Shown here: positions 35,251 to 44,238 of the stretch, in pieces | How the letters are laid out: each line of letters opens with the position of its first letter | How positions within the stretch are numbered: position 1 is the first letter of the stretch | From: Bacteroidaceae bacterium | Lineage (GTDB): Bacteria > Bacteroidota > Bacteroidia > Bacteroidales > Bacteroidaceae | DNA: 60,909 bases | Direction: 5' to 3' | Assembly (NCBI GenBank): GCA_017471185.1 | Contig: JAFUVZ010000050.1 | Span: 91,974 to 152,882 of the forward strand | Made by a program: the position numbers and the translations under genes | Notes under the pieces: generated by a model | The model's database searches: none | What the model was told of the DNA's origin: nothing | Seen by the model: the letters and a program-made list of their open reading frames with translations, nothing else

Positions 35251-36243
35251 TTATTCCCACTCAATTGTACCAGTTGGTTTTGGAGTCAGATCATAGAGCA
35301 CACGGTTCACGCCTGGCACCTCAGTCACGATACGTTGAGTGATATGATGTAACAGTGAGTAAGGAATCTCCTCAATGGTAGCTGTCATTGCGTCACGAGT
35401 GTTGACGGCACGTATGATAACCGGCCAATCCCAACTACGCTTGTTGTCCTTCACGCCAGTTGACTTGTAATCTGGCACGATGGTGAAATACTGCCAAACT
35501 TTGCCTTCAAGACCGTTCTTTGCAAACTCCTCGCGAAGAATAGCATCGCTCTCACGCAAAGCCTCCAGACGGTCGCGGGTAATGGCACCTGTACAACGAA
35601 CACCCAGACCTGGACCAGGGAAAGGCTGACGGAATACCATATTATCTGGCAAACCGAGTTCCTTACCTACCACGCGGACTTCATCCTTGAACAAGAGTTT
35701 GATAGGCTCAACAAGTTCAAACTGAAGATCTTCTGGCAGACCACCCACGTTGTGGTGAGACTTCACCGGACCAGATTCTACGATATCAGGATAAATAGTA
35801 CCCTGTGCCAGGAAACTGATGCCCTCCTGCTTACGAGCCTCTTCCTCAAACACGCGAATAAACTCAGCACCAATAATCTTGCGTTTCTGCTCAGGGTCAG
35901 CCACACCTGCCAGTTTATCAAGGAAACGGTCTGTAGCATCTACGTAAACCAAGTTGGCATTGAGTTCATCACGGAACACACGCACCACCTGTTCCGGTTC
36001 TCCTTTACGGAGCAAACCGTGATTCACATGCACAGATACCAGCTGCTTACCTACAGCCTTGATTAACAAAGCGGCTACCACTGATGAATCCACACCACCA
36101 GAGAGGGCGAGCAACACCTTCTTGTCACCAATCTGAGCGCGAAGCTCTTTTACCTGTTCTTCAATGAATTTCTGGGCCAAAGCAGGAGTCGTGATGCGCT
36201 CCATATCAGCCGGACGAACGTTACCTGTAGTCATATTCTGCAA
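35251..36243 (-). CDS. guaA: GMP synthase, ATP-pyrophosphatase and dimerisation domains only
   Basis: A 330-residue protein corresponding to the C-terminal two-thirds of GuaA. It carries the PP-loop ALSGGVDSS near residue 46, [34 protein letters not shown] and a C-terminal KPTGTIEWE. The glutaminase domain present in the roughly 510-residue bacterial enzyme is absent, and no amidotransferase gene adjoins. XMP amination would need free ammonia or a glutaminase encoded elsewhere, as in archaeal split enzymes. It could also be a second copy beside a full-length GuaA. The gene leads an operon with the GH43 gene. Confidence 0.9.
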   Translation of the reverse strand: MQNMTTGNVRPADMERITTPALAQKFIEEQVKELRAQIGDKKVLLALSGGVDSSVVAALLIKAVGKQLVSVHVNHGLLRKGEPEQVVRVFRDELNANLVYVDATDRFLDKLAGVADPEQKRKIIGAEFIRVFEEEARKQEGISFLAQGTIYPDIVESGPVKSHHNVGGLPEDLQFELVEPIKLLFKDEVRVVGKELGLPDNMVFRQPFPGPGLGVRCTGAITRDRLEALRESDAILREEFAKNGLEGKVWQYFTIVPDYKSTGVKDNKRSWDWPVIIRAVNTRDAMTATIEEIPYSLLHHITQRIVTEVPGVNRVLYDLTPKPTGTIEWE

Positions 36244-36274
36244 TATTTATAATTTGTAATTTTCCTTCAAAGCA

Positions 36275-36282
36275 CAAAATTA
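36275..36282 (-). promoter_or_regulatory. -7 box of guaA
   Basis: On the minus strand TAATTTTG lies about 32 bases before the guaA start; no convincing -33 element. Confidence 0.4.
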
Positions 36283-36336
36283 CAAAATAATCTCAAAAAG
36301 CAGTGTTATGTGTCCTTTTTTTTCCTTAATCAGGAA

Positions 36337-36780
36337 TCATTTCTTGAAGATATAAGGCATAGCTGACGGATCAAGCGGAGTCATATCGACCAACTCCAGG
36401 TTCTTCACCATGTGAAGGGTACCTTGCTTGTAAGTCTGGAAATGCTCACTGGCAATGTGGCTCTGGTAGGCCTCTCGGTCACGATAGATTTCCAGAATAC
36501 GAATCTGGTTCTTATCGCTTTTCAGGTGAGAAGGATAGATGCAGATTACACCTGGCTCCTTTTTTACAGACTCACCACCCACAGTAGCTGCAGCTGCCAG
36601 ATATTCGTCCAGGTATTCAGGATATACTTCAATCACAGACAGACGCACCAGCATTTTCTCTGGGTCATACACTTTCTCTTCATCCTGAATAACATTTTCG
36701 TTCAGTTTCTTACAATCATTACAACTCGTCATCATAGTCATCACGATTATGCCCGCAAGGGCGAAAAACAAATTCTTCAT
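36337..36780 (-). CDS. Antibiotic-biosynthesis-monooxygenase (ABM) domain lipoprotein
   Basis: A 147-residue protein with a lipoprotein signal (MMTSC, Cys about 20). Residues about 43-135 form an ABM ferredoxin-like fold: MLVRLSVIEVYPEYLDEYLAAA, EPGVICIYP, ILEIYRDREAYQSHIASEHFQTYK. Homologues include quinol monooxygenases such as YgiN. The lipoprotein anchor is unusual for the fold. Its start overlaps the amidohydrolase stop by four bases. The substrate is unknown. Confidence 0.78.
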   Translation of the reverse strand: MKNLFFALAGIIVMTMMTSCNDCKKLNENVIQDEEKVYDPEKMLVRLSVIEVYPEYLDEYLAAAATVGGESVKKEPGVICIYPSHLKSDKNQIRILEIYRDREAYQSHIASEHFQTYKQGTLHMVKNLELVDMTPLDPSAMPYIFKK

Positions 36781-37784
36781 TTCTCAAATAGTTTGATTGC
36801 GTTTTCTTTCAAAAACATTTCTGCGTAAGGAGCCAATTCTGCATCGGCTTTCAACTCATTACGCAACTGATTGATTTTCATCGTCAGTATTGGAGCGGCT
36901 ACATAAGGATAATCAGAACCGTACATGATGTGGCTGGGCTCTGTAACCGTGAGCATCATCTTGATGGTCTGCACGGAAGCAGCTCCTGCCAAGTCGTAAT
37001 ACAGACACTTCAGGTTGGCATCCCAATCGATTTCACCCACCATCTGCTTAGCAAGCACAGCCGGATAGATAGCTTTCATACGGGGAACTGCCAAAGGCAT
37101 ATAGGAACCACAATGAGGAACTACCACCTTCATACCTGGATAGCGAGCCAAAACGTTGCGGGCAATCATGTTAGCTAAAGCACGCGTGGTCTCTGCCAGG
37201 TATTCGTACATAGCGAGTGGAGTCTGGCCCATCACCTGTTTGGGATAAGGATCGGGCTTGTGTGGATGAAGTATAACCACCGCTCCCCTGTCGCTGAGCA
37301 GTTTCATCAGAGGGTCGAGGGCTTCCTCGCCAAGATATTGCCCACGGCTGTTGGTTGCCAGCTTAATGCCATCGGCATGAAGCACATCAAGGGCATAGAT
37401 AGCTTCCTCAATAGCTGCATCCACATCAGGCAAAGGAAGAGCTGCGCAAAACAAGAATTTGTCTGGATGCTCAGCCTTCAGCTTAGCAGCAGCTTCATTG
37501 GTCTGACGGATGACAGCCACAGTCTCAGCTTTGTCGCCGAAATACGGTTGGGGTGCAGGCAGAGTCAGAATAGATTTCTCAATGCCTGCGTCATTCATAA
37601 ACTTCAGATGGTCTTCCAATGTCCAGTCGGGGATGGGGAATCCCTCGTCAAGTAAAGCGTCATGCTTCTCCAGCACCTTCAGGTACTCAGGTGTGGTGAA
37701 ATGGCTATGCAAGTCTATTGCCGACTGGCCAAGTAAGTTCACATTCATTACTAAAAGACAAAAAACTGTAATAATAGTTCTCAT
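36777..37784 (-). CDS. Exported amidohydrolase (ACMSD-like TIM barrel)
   Basis: A 335-residue protein with a signal peptide (TVFCLLVMNVNLLGQ). The metal-binding IDLHSHFTTPEYL motif follows, with LPAPQPYF, DGIKLATNSRG, LHPHKPDP, VVPHCGSYMP and the catalytic MYGSDYPYV near residue 300. This is the amidohydrolase-2 branch that holds ACMSD and related decarboxylases or hydrolases. It lies between two ABM proteins, all exported, suggesting a periplasmic pathway for an aromatic or quinone-like compound. That pathway is inference. Confidence 0.82.
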   Translation of the reverse strand: MRTIITVFCLLVMNVNLLGQSAIDLHSHFTTPEYLKVLEKHDALLDEGFPIPDWTLEDHLKFMNDAGIEKSILTLPAPQPYFGDKAETVAVIRQTNEAAAKLKAEHPDKFLFCAALPLPDVDAAIEEAIYALDVLHADGIKLATNSRGQYLGEEALDPLMKLLSDRGAVVILHPHKPDPYPKQVMGQTPLAMYEYLAETTRALANMIARNVLARYPGMKVVVPHCGSYMPLAVPRMKAIYPAVLAKQMVGEIDWDANLKCLYYDLAGAASVQTIKMMLTVTEPSHIMYGSDYPYVAAPILTMKINQLRNELKADAELAPYAEMFLKENAIKLFEK

Positions 37785-37825
37785 AATCAGATTAATCTGT
37801 TTTCTTCCTCCAAAGAACTAAAGTT

Positions 37826-38239
37826 TTACCGACGTTGCCGATCTTGTCCTTGAGTAGGTTCGCCTTGTCTCTGTGGAGGAGCCAGCGGAGTAAACATACG
37901 GACGGTTCGTCCGGTAAGACCGTATTTCTCACGTAGAGCAGCTGCCTCCTGCATGGCTGGAGAACTGTGATAACGGTTCAGAGCTGCCTGGTCTTCCCAA
38001 GTATCAATCAGCAGAACGCCCTCTGGGTCTGCTGCAGGGAAGAAATACTCGTAACCAATGCAACCTTCAACGGCACGGATGCGGTCAGCTATACCGCTTG
38101 ACTCCATTTCCTCTACATACTTACGTGCAGCGCCGTTCTCACCGGTATATCTGATGTTAATCACGAGCTGAGCGTTGCTATTCAATGACGGCAACAGGAA
38201 CAATGATAATGCGAATAAGAAAAATAATTTTGTCTTCAT
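37826..38239 (-). CDS. Exported ABM-domain protein (putative quinol monooxygenase)
   Basis: A 137-residue protein with a signal peptide (LFFLFALSLFLLPSLNSNA). An ABM domain follows: LVINIRYTGENGAARKYVEEMESSGI, GCIGYEYFFPA, GVLLIDTWEDQAALNRYHSSP. The tail is Gln/Arg-rich and disordered. It is first in the three-gene minus-strand operon and diverges from an AraC-type regulator. Confidence 0.78.
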   Translation of the reverse strand: MKTKLFFLFALSLFLLPSLNSNAQLVINIRYTGENGAARKYVEEMESSGIADRIRAVEGCIGYEYFFPAADPEGVLLIDTWEDQAALNRYHSSPAMQEAAALREKYGLTGRTVRMFTPLAPPQRQGEPTQGQDRQRR

Positions 38240-38278
38240 AATCTGTTATTTTAAATTCATCTATTATCTTTTCCAGTG

Positions 38279-38286
38279 CAAAAGTA
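38279..38286 (-). promoter_or_regulatory. -7 box of the ABM/amidohydrolase operon
   Basis: On the minus strand TACTTTTG lies 40 bases before the first ABM gene. The regulator's own -7 box lies 66 bases away on the other strand, so the regulator may control both. Confidence 0.5.
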
Positions 38287-38351
38287 CGACTATATTACAT
38301 CGTATGAAAGAAAAAATCAAGACAGAATGTATTAATTTTACGGATTTTGTC

Positions 38352-38359
38352 TATTTTTG
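38352..38359 (+). promoter_or_regulatory. -7 box of the first AraC-type regulator
   Basis: TATTTTTG lies 20 bases before the chosen ATG at 38379, which supports that start over ATGs further upstream. Confidence 0.5.
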
Positions 38360-38378
38360 CGAAAAAGAAACGGTAAAA

Positions 38379-39287
38379 ATGAGTGAAGTAAGGCAAATCA
38401 GACAAGTGTCAGACTATTTTGAGTATATCGGTGCCAAGGTTCAGCATCCGTTAGTCAGCGTGGTGTGCTTTGACGAATTGCCAGAGATCCGGCATAGTCT
38501 GAACAGTTATGAGGTTTATGGTTTCTTCCTACACGAAACCAGTGACATAGAACTCTCTATGGGCATCGGACAATATCATTACACCAAGGATTCCGTAATT
38601 TGTGTCCAGCCTGGACGAATAGGAGGAAAACCTGACAACGGCACAACGGCAAAACTTACGGGATGGGCACTGATGTTCCACCCCACTCTATTGGCTGGCA
38701 CTGGCCTTGGGAAGAAAATAAGCCAGTATAGTGTCTATACTTACCCCACTAACGAAGCCTTGACGCTCGATCCTTATGAACGTAACATCATCGTGAGCAT
38801 CATCAGAAGCATCAAAGTGGAACTGGAGGAGCGTAAGCGTGACAAAGATTGGCAGAATATCATAGTCAACTATATCGAACTGATTCTGAACTATTGCCAA
38901 CGGGCTTTCAACCGCCATTATCACGTGAATCCTAACGCCAATGAAAACGACCGTATTTTCAAGCTTTATCATTTATTGAATCAGTATTATGGGAACAATT
39001 TGCAAGAGAAATACGGCTTGCCAACCGTCTCTTTCTGTTCTGACAAATTGCATATAACGCCCAACTATCTGGGTGACATTGTGAGGCAAGCCACAGGTAT
39101 CAGTGCGCTCAACTATATCCACCGTTTCATCATCGCTAAAGCGAAGGCGATGCTCCTCAATGGCGAGAGCATTTCGGAAACGGCTTACCAACTGGGCTTT
39201 GAATATCCGCAACACCTGAACCGTATGTTCAAGAAAGCTGAAGGCATGACTCCCACCGAATATATAGAATCTTTAAACAGTGACTGA
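38379..39287 (+). CDS. AraC-family transcriptional regulator
   Basis: A 302-residue regulator. The N-terminal cupin-like domain (residues about 20-140) has HPLVSVVCFDELPEI, the usual beginning of Bacteroidetes AraC proteins. The C-terminal double helix-turn-helix (about 195-300) shows LHITPNYLGDIVRQATGISALNYI and SETAYQLGFEYPQHLNRMFKKAEGMTPTEY. The frame is open upstream, but the promoter at 38352 and family similarity favour the MSEVRQI start. It is divergent from the ABM/amidohydrolase operon and followed by a second AraC gene after 3 bases. Confidence 0.88.
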   Translation: MSEVRQIRQVSDYFEYIGAKVQHPLVSVVCFDELPEIRHSLNSYEVYGFFLHETSDIELSMGIGQYHYTKDSVICVQPGRIGGKPDNGTTAKLTGWALMFHPTLLAGTGLGKKISQYSVYTYPTNEALTLDPYERNIIVSIIRSIKVELEERKRDKDWQNIIVNYIELILNYCQRAFNRHYHVNPNANENDRIFKLYHLLNQYYGNNLQEKYGLPTVSFCSDKLHITPNYLGDIVRQATGISALNYIHRFIIAKAKAMLLNGESISETAYQLGFEYPQHLNRMFKKAEGMTPTEYIESLNSD

Positions 39288-39290
39288 AAT

Positions 39291-40103
39291 ATGCTTGTAC
39301 CATACCTTATATATAATAATGTGCAACACGGCGTGAAGCCCTCCGACTTCAGACAGGATTACCATGTGCATATTTTCTGCAAGCAAGGAGGCATGACGTT
39401 CAAAGCAAACAACCAATTGCATGAGGTACATGCCGGCGATCTGGTTATCTGGCAGATGAGCAACAAGATTTCTGAAGTGACCTACTCAACAGACGCTGAT
39501 ATTGACTTTCTGCTCATCGGTTGGGATTTCCTGCAGACATACAATCCTGAGATGCAATGGGCAACTAAAGGCTATGTCCTGTTGAAGTTCAACCCCGTAA
39601 TCCATCTGGATGATAAAGGCATCCAACTCATTACATCCGATTTTGAAGCTTTCAGGCAACGCATTTATAATCCCCAGACATTGTTCCAGGATGAGATTAT
39701 GGGGCGATTGTTGCAAATCTTCCTCTTCGACCTGTGGAACATCGTAAAGCACGAGATAGAACAATTAGGAGCCGATGACAATCAGTCACGTATCTTCCTC
39801 CGGTTCCTCTTCTTAGTGCAGGAAAACTGCAAGCAGAACCGCGATGTGGCTTTTTATGCCGACAGACTGTGCATTGTGCCAAAGTATCTTTCAGAGATTT
39901 GCAGAAACGTCAGTCACCAGCCTGCGTCAGACTGGATAGAGCAGTTTACTGCAAACGAACTGACACGTCTGCTTAATGACAGAACCATTTCGTTTACTGA
40001 CATTGCCGATGAGATGAATTTCTCCACTCTCTCTTTTTTCAGTCGTTATGTAAAGAAGGTTTTGGGTGTCACTCCCTCTGAGTATCGCAAGCAGAGGCAA
40101 TAA
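39291..40103 (+). CDS. AraC-family transcriptional regulator, second copy
   Basis: A 270-residue regulator with a cupin-like N-terminal domain (FKANNQLHEVHAGDLVIWQ) and a C-terminal AraC double HTH. The HTH shows LCIVPKYLSEICRNVSHQPASDWI and FTDIADEMNFSTLSFFSRYVKKVLGVTPSEY. It lies 3 bases after the first AraC gene, in the same transcript. The two proteins are clearly different in sequence, so this is not a recent duplication. Either may sense a ligand related to the exported ABM/amidohydrolase products. Confidence 0.88.
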   Translation: MLVPYLIYNNVQHGVKPSDFRQDYHVHIFCKQGGMTFKANNQLHEVHAGDLVIWQMSNKISEVTYSTDADIDFLLIGWDFLQTYNPEMQWATKGYVLLKFNPVIHLDDKGIQLITSDFEAFRQRIYNPQTLFQDEIMGRLLQIFLFDLWNIVKHEIEQLGADDNQSRIFLRFLFLVQENCKQNRDVAFYADRLCIVPKYLSEICRNVSHQPASDWIEQFTANELTRLLNDRTISFTDIADEMNFSTLSFFSRYVKKVLGVTPSEYRKQRQ

Positions 40104-40162
40104 TCTGCAATCTGTGAAAATCCGTTTCCTTTTTCGGTATCAGTTGCCTCATATTAATGCCT

Positions 40163-40170
40163 TACCTTTG
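40163..40170 (+). promoter_or_regulatory. -7 box of the O-acetyltransferase gene
   Basis: TACCTTTG lies 29 bases before the ATG at 40199. Confidence 0.5.
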
Positions 40171-40198
40171 CATTCGTAAAACTAAAACTTTATTGACA

Positions 40199-40762
40199 AT
40201 GGGAAAAGATATTTTTGAAAGATTACGCAAGGGCAACGATGTGAACATGGCTGATCCTGATTATGGCAAGGCCATCGCTCACATGATGGAATGTAACAAG
40301 ATATGCCATAAGATTAACGCTTCGGAGCCTGTTCAGGCTGATATCCGTCCGCTTGAGAACCAGTTGTTCGATGGCAACCTCGATGAGACCAGCTACATCA
40401 TGCCTCCGCTTCAGATAGATTTCGCTTGCCAGATGAAACTTGGCAAGCACGTATTCATCAACCATAGCCTTACCTGTATGGCAGCCGGTGGAATCACTAT
40501 CGATGATGGCGTGATGATAGGCCCTAATGTACGTATCGTGACAGACAATCATAATTTCAAAGACCGCATGGTTCTTCGTTGCAAGCCCGTTCACATCGGC
40601 AAGAATGCCTGGATTGGCGTGGGTGCCATCATCCTGCCTGGTGTAACCGTTGGCGAGAACGCTGTGATTGCCGCTGGTGCCGTAGTGACTAAGGATGTAG
40701 AGCCAAATACCATCGTGGGCGGCAATCCAGCTAAGTTTATCAAAAGAATAGCTCCTGATTGA
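40199..40762 (+). CDS. Sugar O-acetyltransferase (maltose/galactoside acetyltransferase type)
   Basis: A 187-residue left-handed beta-helix acetyltransferase using acetyl-CoA. An N-terminal helical cap (residues 1-65) is followed by hexapeptide repeats, including GGITIDDGVMIGPNVRIVTDNH with the catalytic His, then IGKNAWIGVGAIILPGVTVGENAVIAAGAVVTKDV and the closing GGNPAKFIKR. The ATG at 40199 was chosen because it fits the family start and the -7 box just upstream. The acceptor sugar is unknown. Confidence 0.9.
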   Translation: MGKDIFERLRKGNDVNMADPDYGKAIAHMMECNKICHKINASEPVQADIRPLENQLFDGNLDETSYIMPPLQIDFACQMKLGKHVFINHSLTCMAAGGITIDDGVMIGPNVRIVTDNHNFKDRMVLRCKPVHIGKNAWIGVGAIILPGVTVGENAVIAAGAVVTKDVEPNTIVGGNPAKFIKRIAPD

Positions 40763-40830
40763 ATCTCTCGTTTCCACCTATTTATAATAAGAAATCATAG
40801 CGTTTGTTTTGTTTGTAACAGGTAAATGGT

Positions 40831-40838
40831 TATATTTG
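40831..40838 (+). promoter_or_regulatory. -7 box of the acyl-ligase/acyltransferase gene
   Basis: TATATTTG lies 25 bases before the ATG at 40863; TTTG copies upstream are at non-ideal spacing (15 and 24 bases). Confidence 0.55.
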
Positions 40839-40862
40839 CAACCAATTTAAAACGGAAACGCT

Positions 40863-43334
40863 ATGATAAAGGATTCAAATAGGATTGCCATCATTGCAAG
40901 TGAGCGCAATATATCCTTCCAGGAGTTGCTCCAACGCATCACGCTCTACAGTCATTACACTCCCCGTCAAGCAGGAGAAAAAACATTGATTTTTGCGGAA
41001 AACCGTGAGGGGTGGATCTATGCCTTCTACTCCATCTGGAACAATCACGGGATTGCTGTTCCAGTGGACGCTTCCTCAACGGTGAGCGATGTGGCTTATA
41101 TCATCAACGACTGTAAGCCTGCCTGTGTATGGACAACCGCTCAGAAACTGGACGTAGTGAAAGCGGCTATTCAGGAAACCGGACATACGATGGATGTCTG
41201 TCTGATCGAGGATTACGAACTTATAGAGATGCATGAGGAAAATGCACAGATTACCTATCGTGAGGAAGACACAGCCCTCATCATCTATACCTCAGGCACC
41301 ACGGGCTCTCCCAAAGGTGTGATGCTCTCATTCCAGAATATTCTGGTGAATGTTCGTGCCGTTTCTAAGGAAGTACCCATCTTTACAGAAGACCGCAGAA
41401 CGCTCATTCTCTTGCCTTTGCATCATGTGTTACCTTTAGTAGGAACGGTGGTTATGCCTCTCTATGTAGGTGGTGGTGTAGCAATCTGCCCAGCAATGTC
41501 AGGTCCCGCTATCATGGACACCTTGCAACGTGGCAAGATTGGCATCATGGTGGGAGTGCCCCGTCTGTGGCAGACGCTCTACGGAGGCATCAAGAAAAAG
41601 ATTGACGCTATGGCCATCACCCGTGGACTATTCAACTTATGCGCTTCATTGAACAACAAAACCATATCCCGCATCATTTTCAAGACTGTACACCAGAAAT
41701 TAGGAGGACACATGAAATACCTGGTAAGCGGTGGAGCTGCATTGGATCGGGAAATCGCCCTCGGCCTTGAAACCTTAGGTTTGAATCTGCTTGAGGGGTA
41801 TGGCATGACTGAAGCAGCTCCTATGATTGCCTTCACACGTCCTGGCGACCTTGTGCCTAATTGTGTGGGCATACCTTTATCAGTCACCGAATGTAAGATA
41901 GTGAACGGAGAGGTCTGCGCTAAAGGCCCGAATATCATGCAGGGGTACTATAACCGGCCAGAGGAGACGGCTGCCGTTATCGACAAGGACGGCTTTCTAC
42001 ATACGGGCGATTTGGGACACATGGATGAGAAAGGACGTGTGTATATCACGGGCAGGAGTAAGGAGATTATCGTATTGTCGAATGGTAAGAATGTGCAGCC
42101 TAACGAGATTGAGTATAAACTGGAGAAATATACTGAGCGAGTAAAGGAAGCGGCAGTCGTGCAGGATGGCGACATGCTCCGCGCCATCATCGTGCCTCAG
42201 ACCGAATGGGCTCAGAACCTTTCTGATGAAGAGGTAGAGGAAATACTGAAACGTGAAGTGCTGGAACCCTATAACCTGACGGTTACCAACTATAAGAAGC
42301 TGATGAGCCTGTTTGTGTATCGGGGTGAGTTGCCTCGCACCAGGATGGAGAAACTGAAACGATACATGCTCAAAGACATCATCCAAAGCGTTTCGCCCTC
42401 AATCAAGAAAGAGACCTTGATTGAAGAGCCAGTCTTCGAGGAATACCAAATACTGAAGAAATACATCGAGGAAGAAAAACAGATTCATTTGCGTCCTACC
42501 GACCATATAGAGACCGACCTGGCATTCGACTCATTAGATATGGTGGCGTTAGAAGGATTTATTCAGCAGACATTCGGCACAAGCATCCGAACGGCAGATA
42601 TGCCGGGCTACCGCAATATCCAGACGATGGCGGAATACATAGCTAACAGCAAGACACGCATGGAGGTGCAAGAGGAAGACTGGCACCAGTTCCTGAATGC
42701 TGATTCTTCCCAACTTGAATTGCCTCACGGCAATGCTTTCATGCCTATGAGCAGACTCATTGTAAGAGGTGTTTTCAAACTCTACAACAGACTCACAATC
42801 AAAGGTGTGGATAACATACCGACTGAGGGACCGATGATTATCGCCCCCAATCACCAGAGCTATCTCGACGGTCCGTTGGTGTCGGCATCCTTGCCTGCCG
42901 AAATCATGAGAAACAGCTTCTATTACGCCACAGAAGAGCACATGCGTGGCAGATTCCGCCAGGCTTACGCCCGCAGCAACAACATTGTGCTCATGGAACG
43001 AAGCAACCTGCGTGACTCCATCCTGAAGCTGGCAGAGGTGCTCAAGCGAGGCAAGCACGTAGTGATATTCCCGGAAGGAGCCAGAACCCATACTGGCGAG
43101 CTCTCCCAGTTCAAGAAAACCTTCGCCATCCTGAGCCGCGAGTTGCATGTCCCGGTAGTTCCCGTGTGCATCAAGGGAGCCTTCGAGGCATTGCCACGCT
43201 CCAAGCGTTTTGTCTCACCCCATCAGATAGAGATAGAATACCTGCCCCCTATCCTGCCCGATGACAACCTCACCTATGATGATATTGCCAATCAGGTCAA
43301 GCAAGCCATTCATGAATGTTTAAAGAAACAATGA
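40863..43334 (+). CDS. Fused acyl-CoA/ACP ligase, acyl carrier domain and PlsC acyltransferase
   Basis: An 823-residue three-domain protein. Residues 1-500 form an adenylating ligase with P-loop IIYTSGTTGSPKGVML, EGYGMTEAAP and TGDLGHMDEKGRVYITGRSKEII. Residues about 520-605 are an acyl carrier domain; Ser557 in FDSLDM is the expected phosphopantetheine site. Residues about 635-823 are a PlsC/LPLAT domain with NHQSYLD (His664, Asp669) and FPEGART. The arrangement suggests activation of a free fatty acid, loading on the built-in carrier and transfer to a lysolipid, as Aas does in E. coli with a different domain order. It is followed by hemolysin III after 4 bases. Confidence 0.88.
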   Translation: MIKDSNRIAIIASERNISFQELLQRITLYSHYTPRQAGEKTLIFAENREGWIYAFYSIWNNHGIAVPVDASSTVSDVAYIINDCKPACVWTTAQKLDVVKAAIQETGHTMDVCLIEDYELIEMHEENAQITYREEDTALIIYTSGTTGSPKGVMLSFQNILVNVRAVSKEVPIFTEDRRTLILLPLHHVLPLVGTVVMPLYVGGGVAICPAMSGPAIMDTLQRGKIGIMVGVPRLWQTLYGGIKKKIDAMAITRGLFNLCASLNNKTISRIIFKTVHQKLGGHMKYLVSGGAALDREIALGLETLGLNLLEGYGMTEAAPMIAFTRPGDLVPNCVGIPLSVTECKIVNGEVCAKGPNIMQGYYNRPEETAAVIDKDGFLHTGDLGHMDEKGRVYITGRSKEIIVLSNGKNVQPNEIEYKLEKYTERVKEAAVVQDGDMLRAIIVPQTEWAQNLSDEEVEEILKREVLEPYNLTVTNYKKLMSLFVYRGELPRTRMEKLKRYMLKDIIQSVSPSIKKETLIEEPVFEEYQILKKYIEEEKQIHLRPTDHIETDLAFDSLDMVALEGFIQQTFGTSIRTADMPGYRNIQTMAEYIANSKTRMEVQEEDWHQFLNADSSQLELPHGNAFMPMSRLIVRGVFKLYNRLTIKGVDNIPTEGPMIIAPNHQSYLDGPLVSASLPAEIMRNSFYYATEEHMRGRFRQAYARSNNIVLMERSNLRDSILKLAEVLKRGKHVVIFPEGARTHTGELSQFKKTFAILSRELHVPVVPVCIKGAFEALPRSKRFVSPHQIEIEYLPPILPDDNLTYDDIANQVKQAIHECLKKQ

Positions 43335-43338
43335 AATC

Positions 43339-43965
43339 ATGAAGGATTTCCTGCCATCGAAAGAAGAACAAGGCAACACCTGGACCCATCTGGCAGGTGT
43401 TGTCTTTGCCCTGTCATCCATCTGGATGGTGTGGCCAGCCGTCCGTGAAGGTTGGCAAATGGCTTTTGGCGTACTCTTCTTTATTGTCGGCATGTTCCTC
43501 ATGTTCCTTTCCAGCACCATCTACCACTGGTTGCGTCCAGGCATCGCTAAAGACATCCTCCGTAAGTGCGACCACATCAGCATCTATGTCATGATTGCCT
43601 GCTCCTACACACCCATTTGCGTGGGTGTCATCGGAAGTTGGTTAGGATGGCTCGTCTTCGGCTTCCTGTGGTTAGTGGCGTTGATAGGTTCCATAGTCAA
43701 GATCGTGGCAATAGGCAAGCACCCCAGGCTCTCGTTAGCAATGTATCTCATCATGGGTTGGAGCGTTCTGTTCATCTTCCCCACCGTGTTAGAAAAGCTC
43801 TCTCCCCTCTCGATGACCTTCCTCATCAGTGAGGGGGTACTATATACCGCCGGCACCTATTTCTTTGCCCATGACAGTAAGCCCCACTATCACTCCATCT
43901 GGCACGTTTTCGTACTACTTGGTGCCATTGCCCATTGGAGCGTCATCCTCACAATCATGTTGTAA
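43339..43965 (+). CDS. Hemolysin III / PAQR-family membrane protein
   Basis: A 208-residue membrane protein with seven hydrophobic segments. Family landmarks are present: EEQGNTWTHLAGVV, SSTIYHWL, KCDHISIYVMIACSYTP, and a C-terminal HSIWHVFVLLGAIAHW. The conserved His and Asp residues resemble the PAQR/ceramidase-like metal site. The family name comes from a Bacillus hemolysin, but most members have unknown roles, possibly in membrane lipid homeostasis. Its coupling to the acyltransferase gene fits that. Confidence 0.88.
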   Translation: MKDFLPSKEEQGNTWTHLAGVVFALSSIWMVWPAVREGWQMAFGVLFFIVGMFLMFLSSTIYHWLRPGIAKDILRKCDHISIYVMIACSYTPICVGVIGSWLGWLVFGFLWLVALIGSIVKIVAIGKHPRLSLAMYLIMGWSVLFIFPTVLEKLSPLSMTFLISEGVLYTAGTYFFAHDSKPHYHSIWHVFVLLGAIAHWSVILTIML

Positions 43966-43998
43966 TTTGAAATCTTTAATAAGCTTGTAAATAGCCAT

Positions 43999-44238
43999 TC
44001 AGAGTGATTCGCACCAAGCCTTGAATTCATCCATCGATTTCATTTCGAAGACTGGCTCTTTTCCACTACGTACGTCTTCGATAATCTTCATCGTCTTATC
44101 GTTGAGGTACTCGCCTGTCTTAGGATCGTAGAGGCGGGGCTTGTGACAGAAAGGGGCCGTTCCTATAATGTTTTTCAATCCATTAATGGCAGAGAGAATA
44201 TCTTCCAAACGCAACAAATCTCTTTCAGGCTCTCGCAT
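43999..44238 (-). pseudogene. Hybrid remnant of a HepT-like protein and a RelB/DinJ-like antitoxin tail
   Basis: A 79-residue frame. Its first 20 residues (MREPERDLLRLEDILSAIN) look like the start of HepT (DUF86) proteins. From DPKTGEYLNDKTMKIIEDV to the end it looks like the C-terminal part of a RelB/DinJ-type antitoxin. The HepT catalytic region is missing. Together with the frameshifted nucleotidyltransferase just upstream, this suggests recombination between two toxin-antitoxin modules followed by decay. It could still be translated. Both family assignments are from short stretches and are tentative. Confidence 0.5.

Noticed and set aside
38175-38378. Upstream extension of the first AraC regulator
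   Set aside because: It would start inside the divergent ABM gene and run through both promoters; the -7 box at 38352 places transcription start after it.
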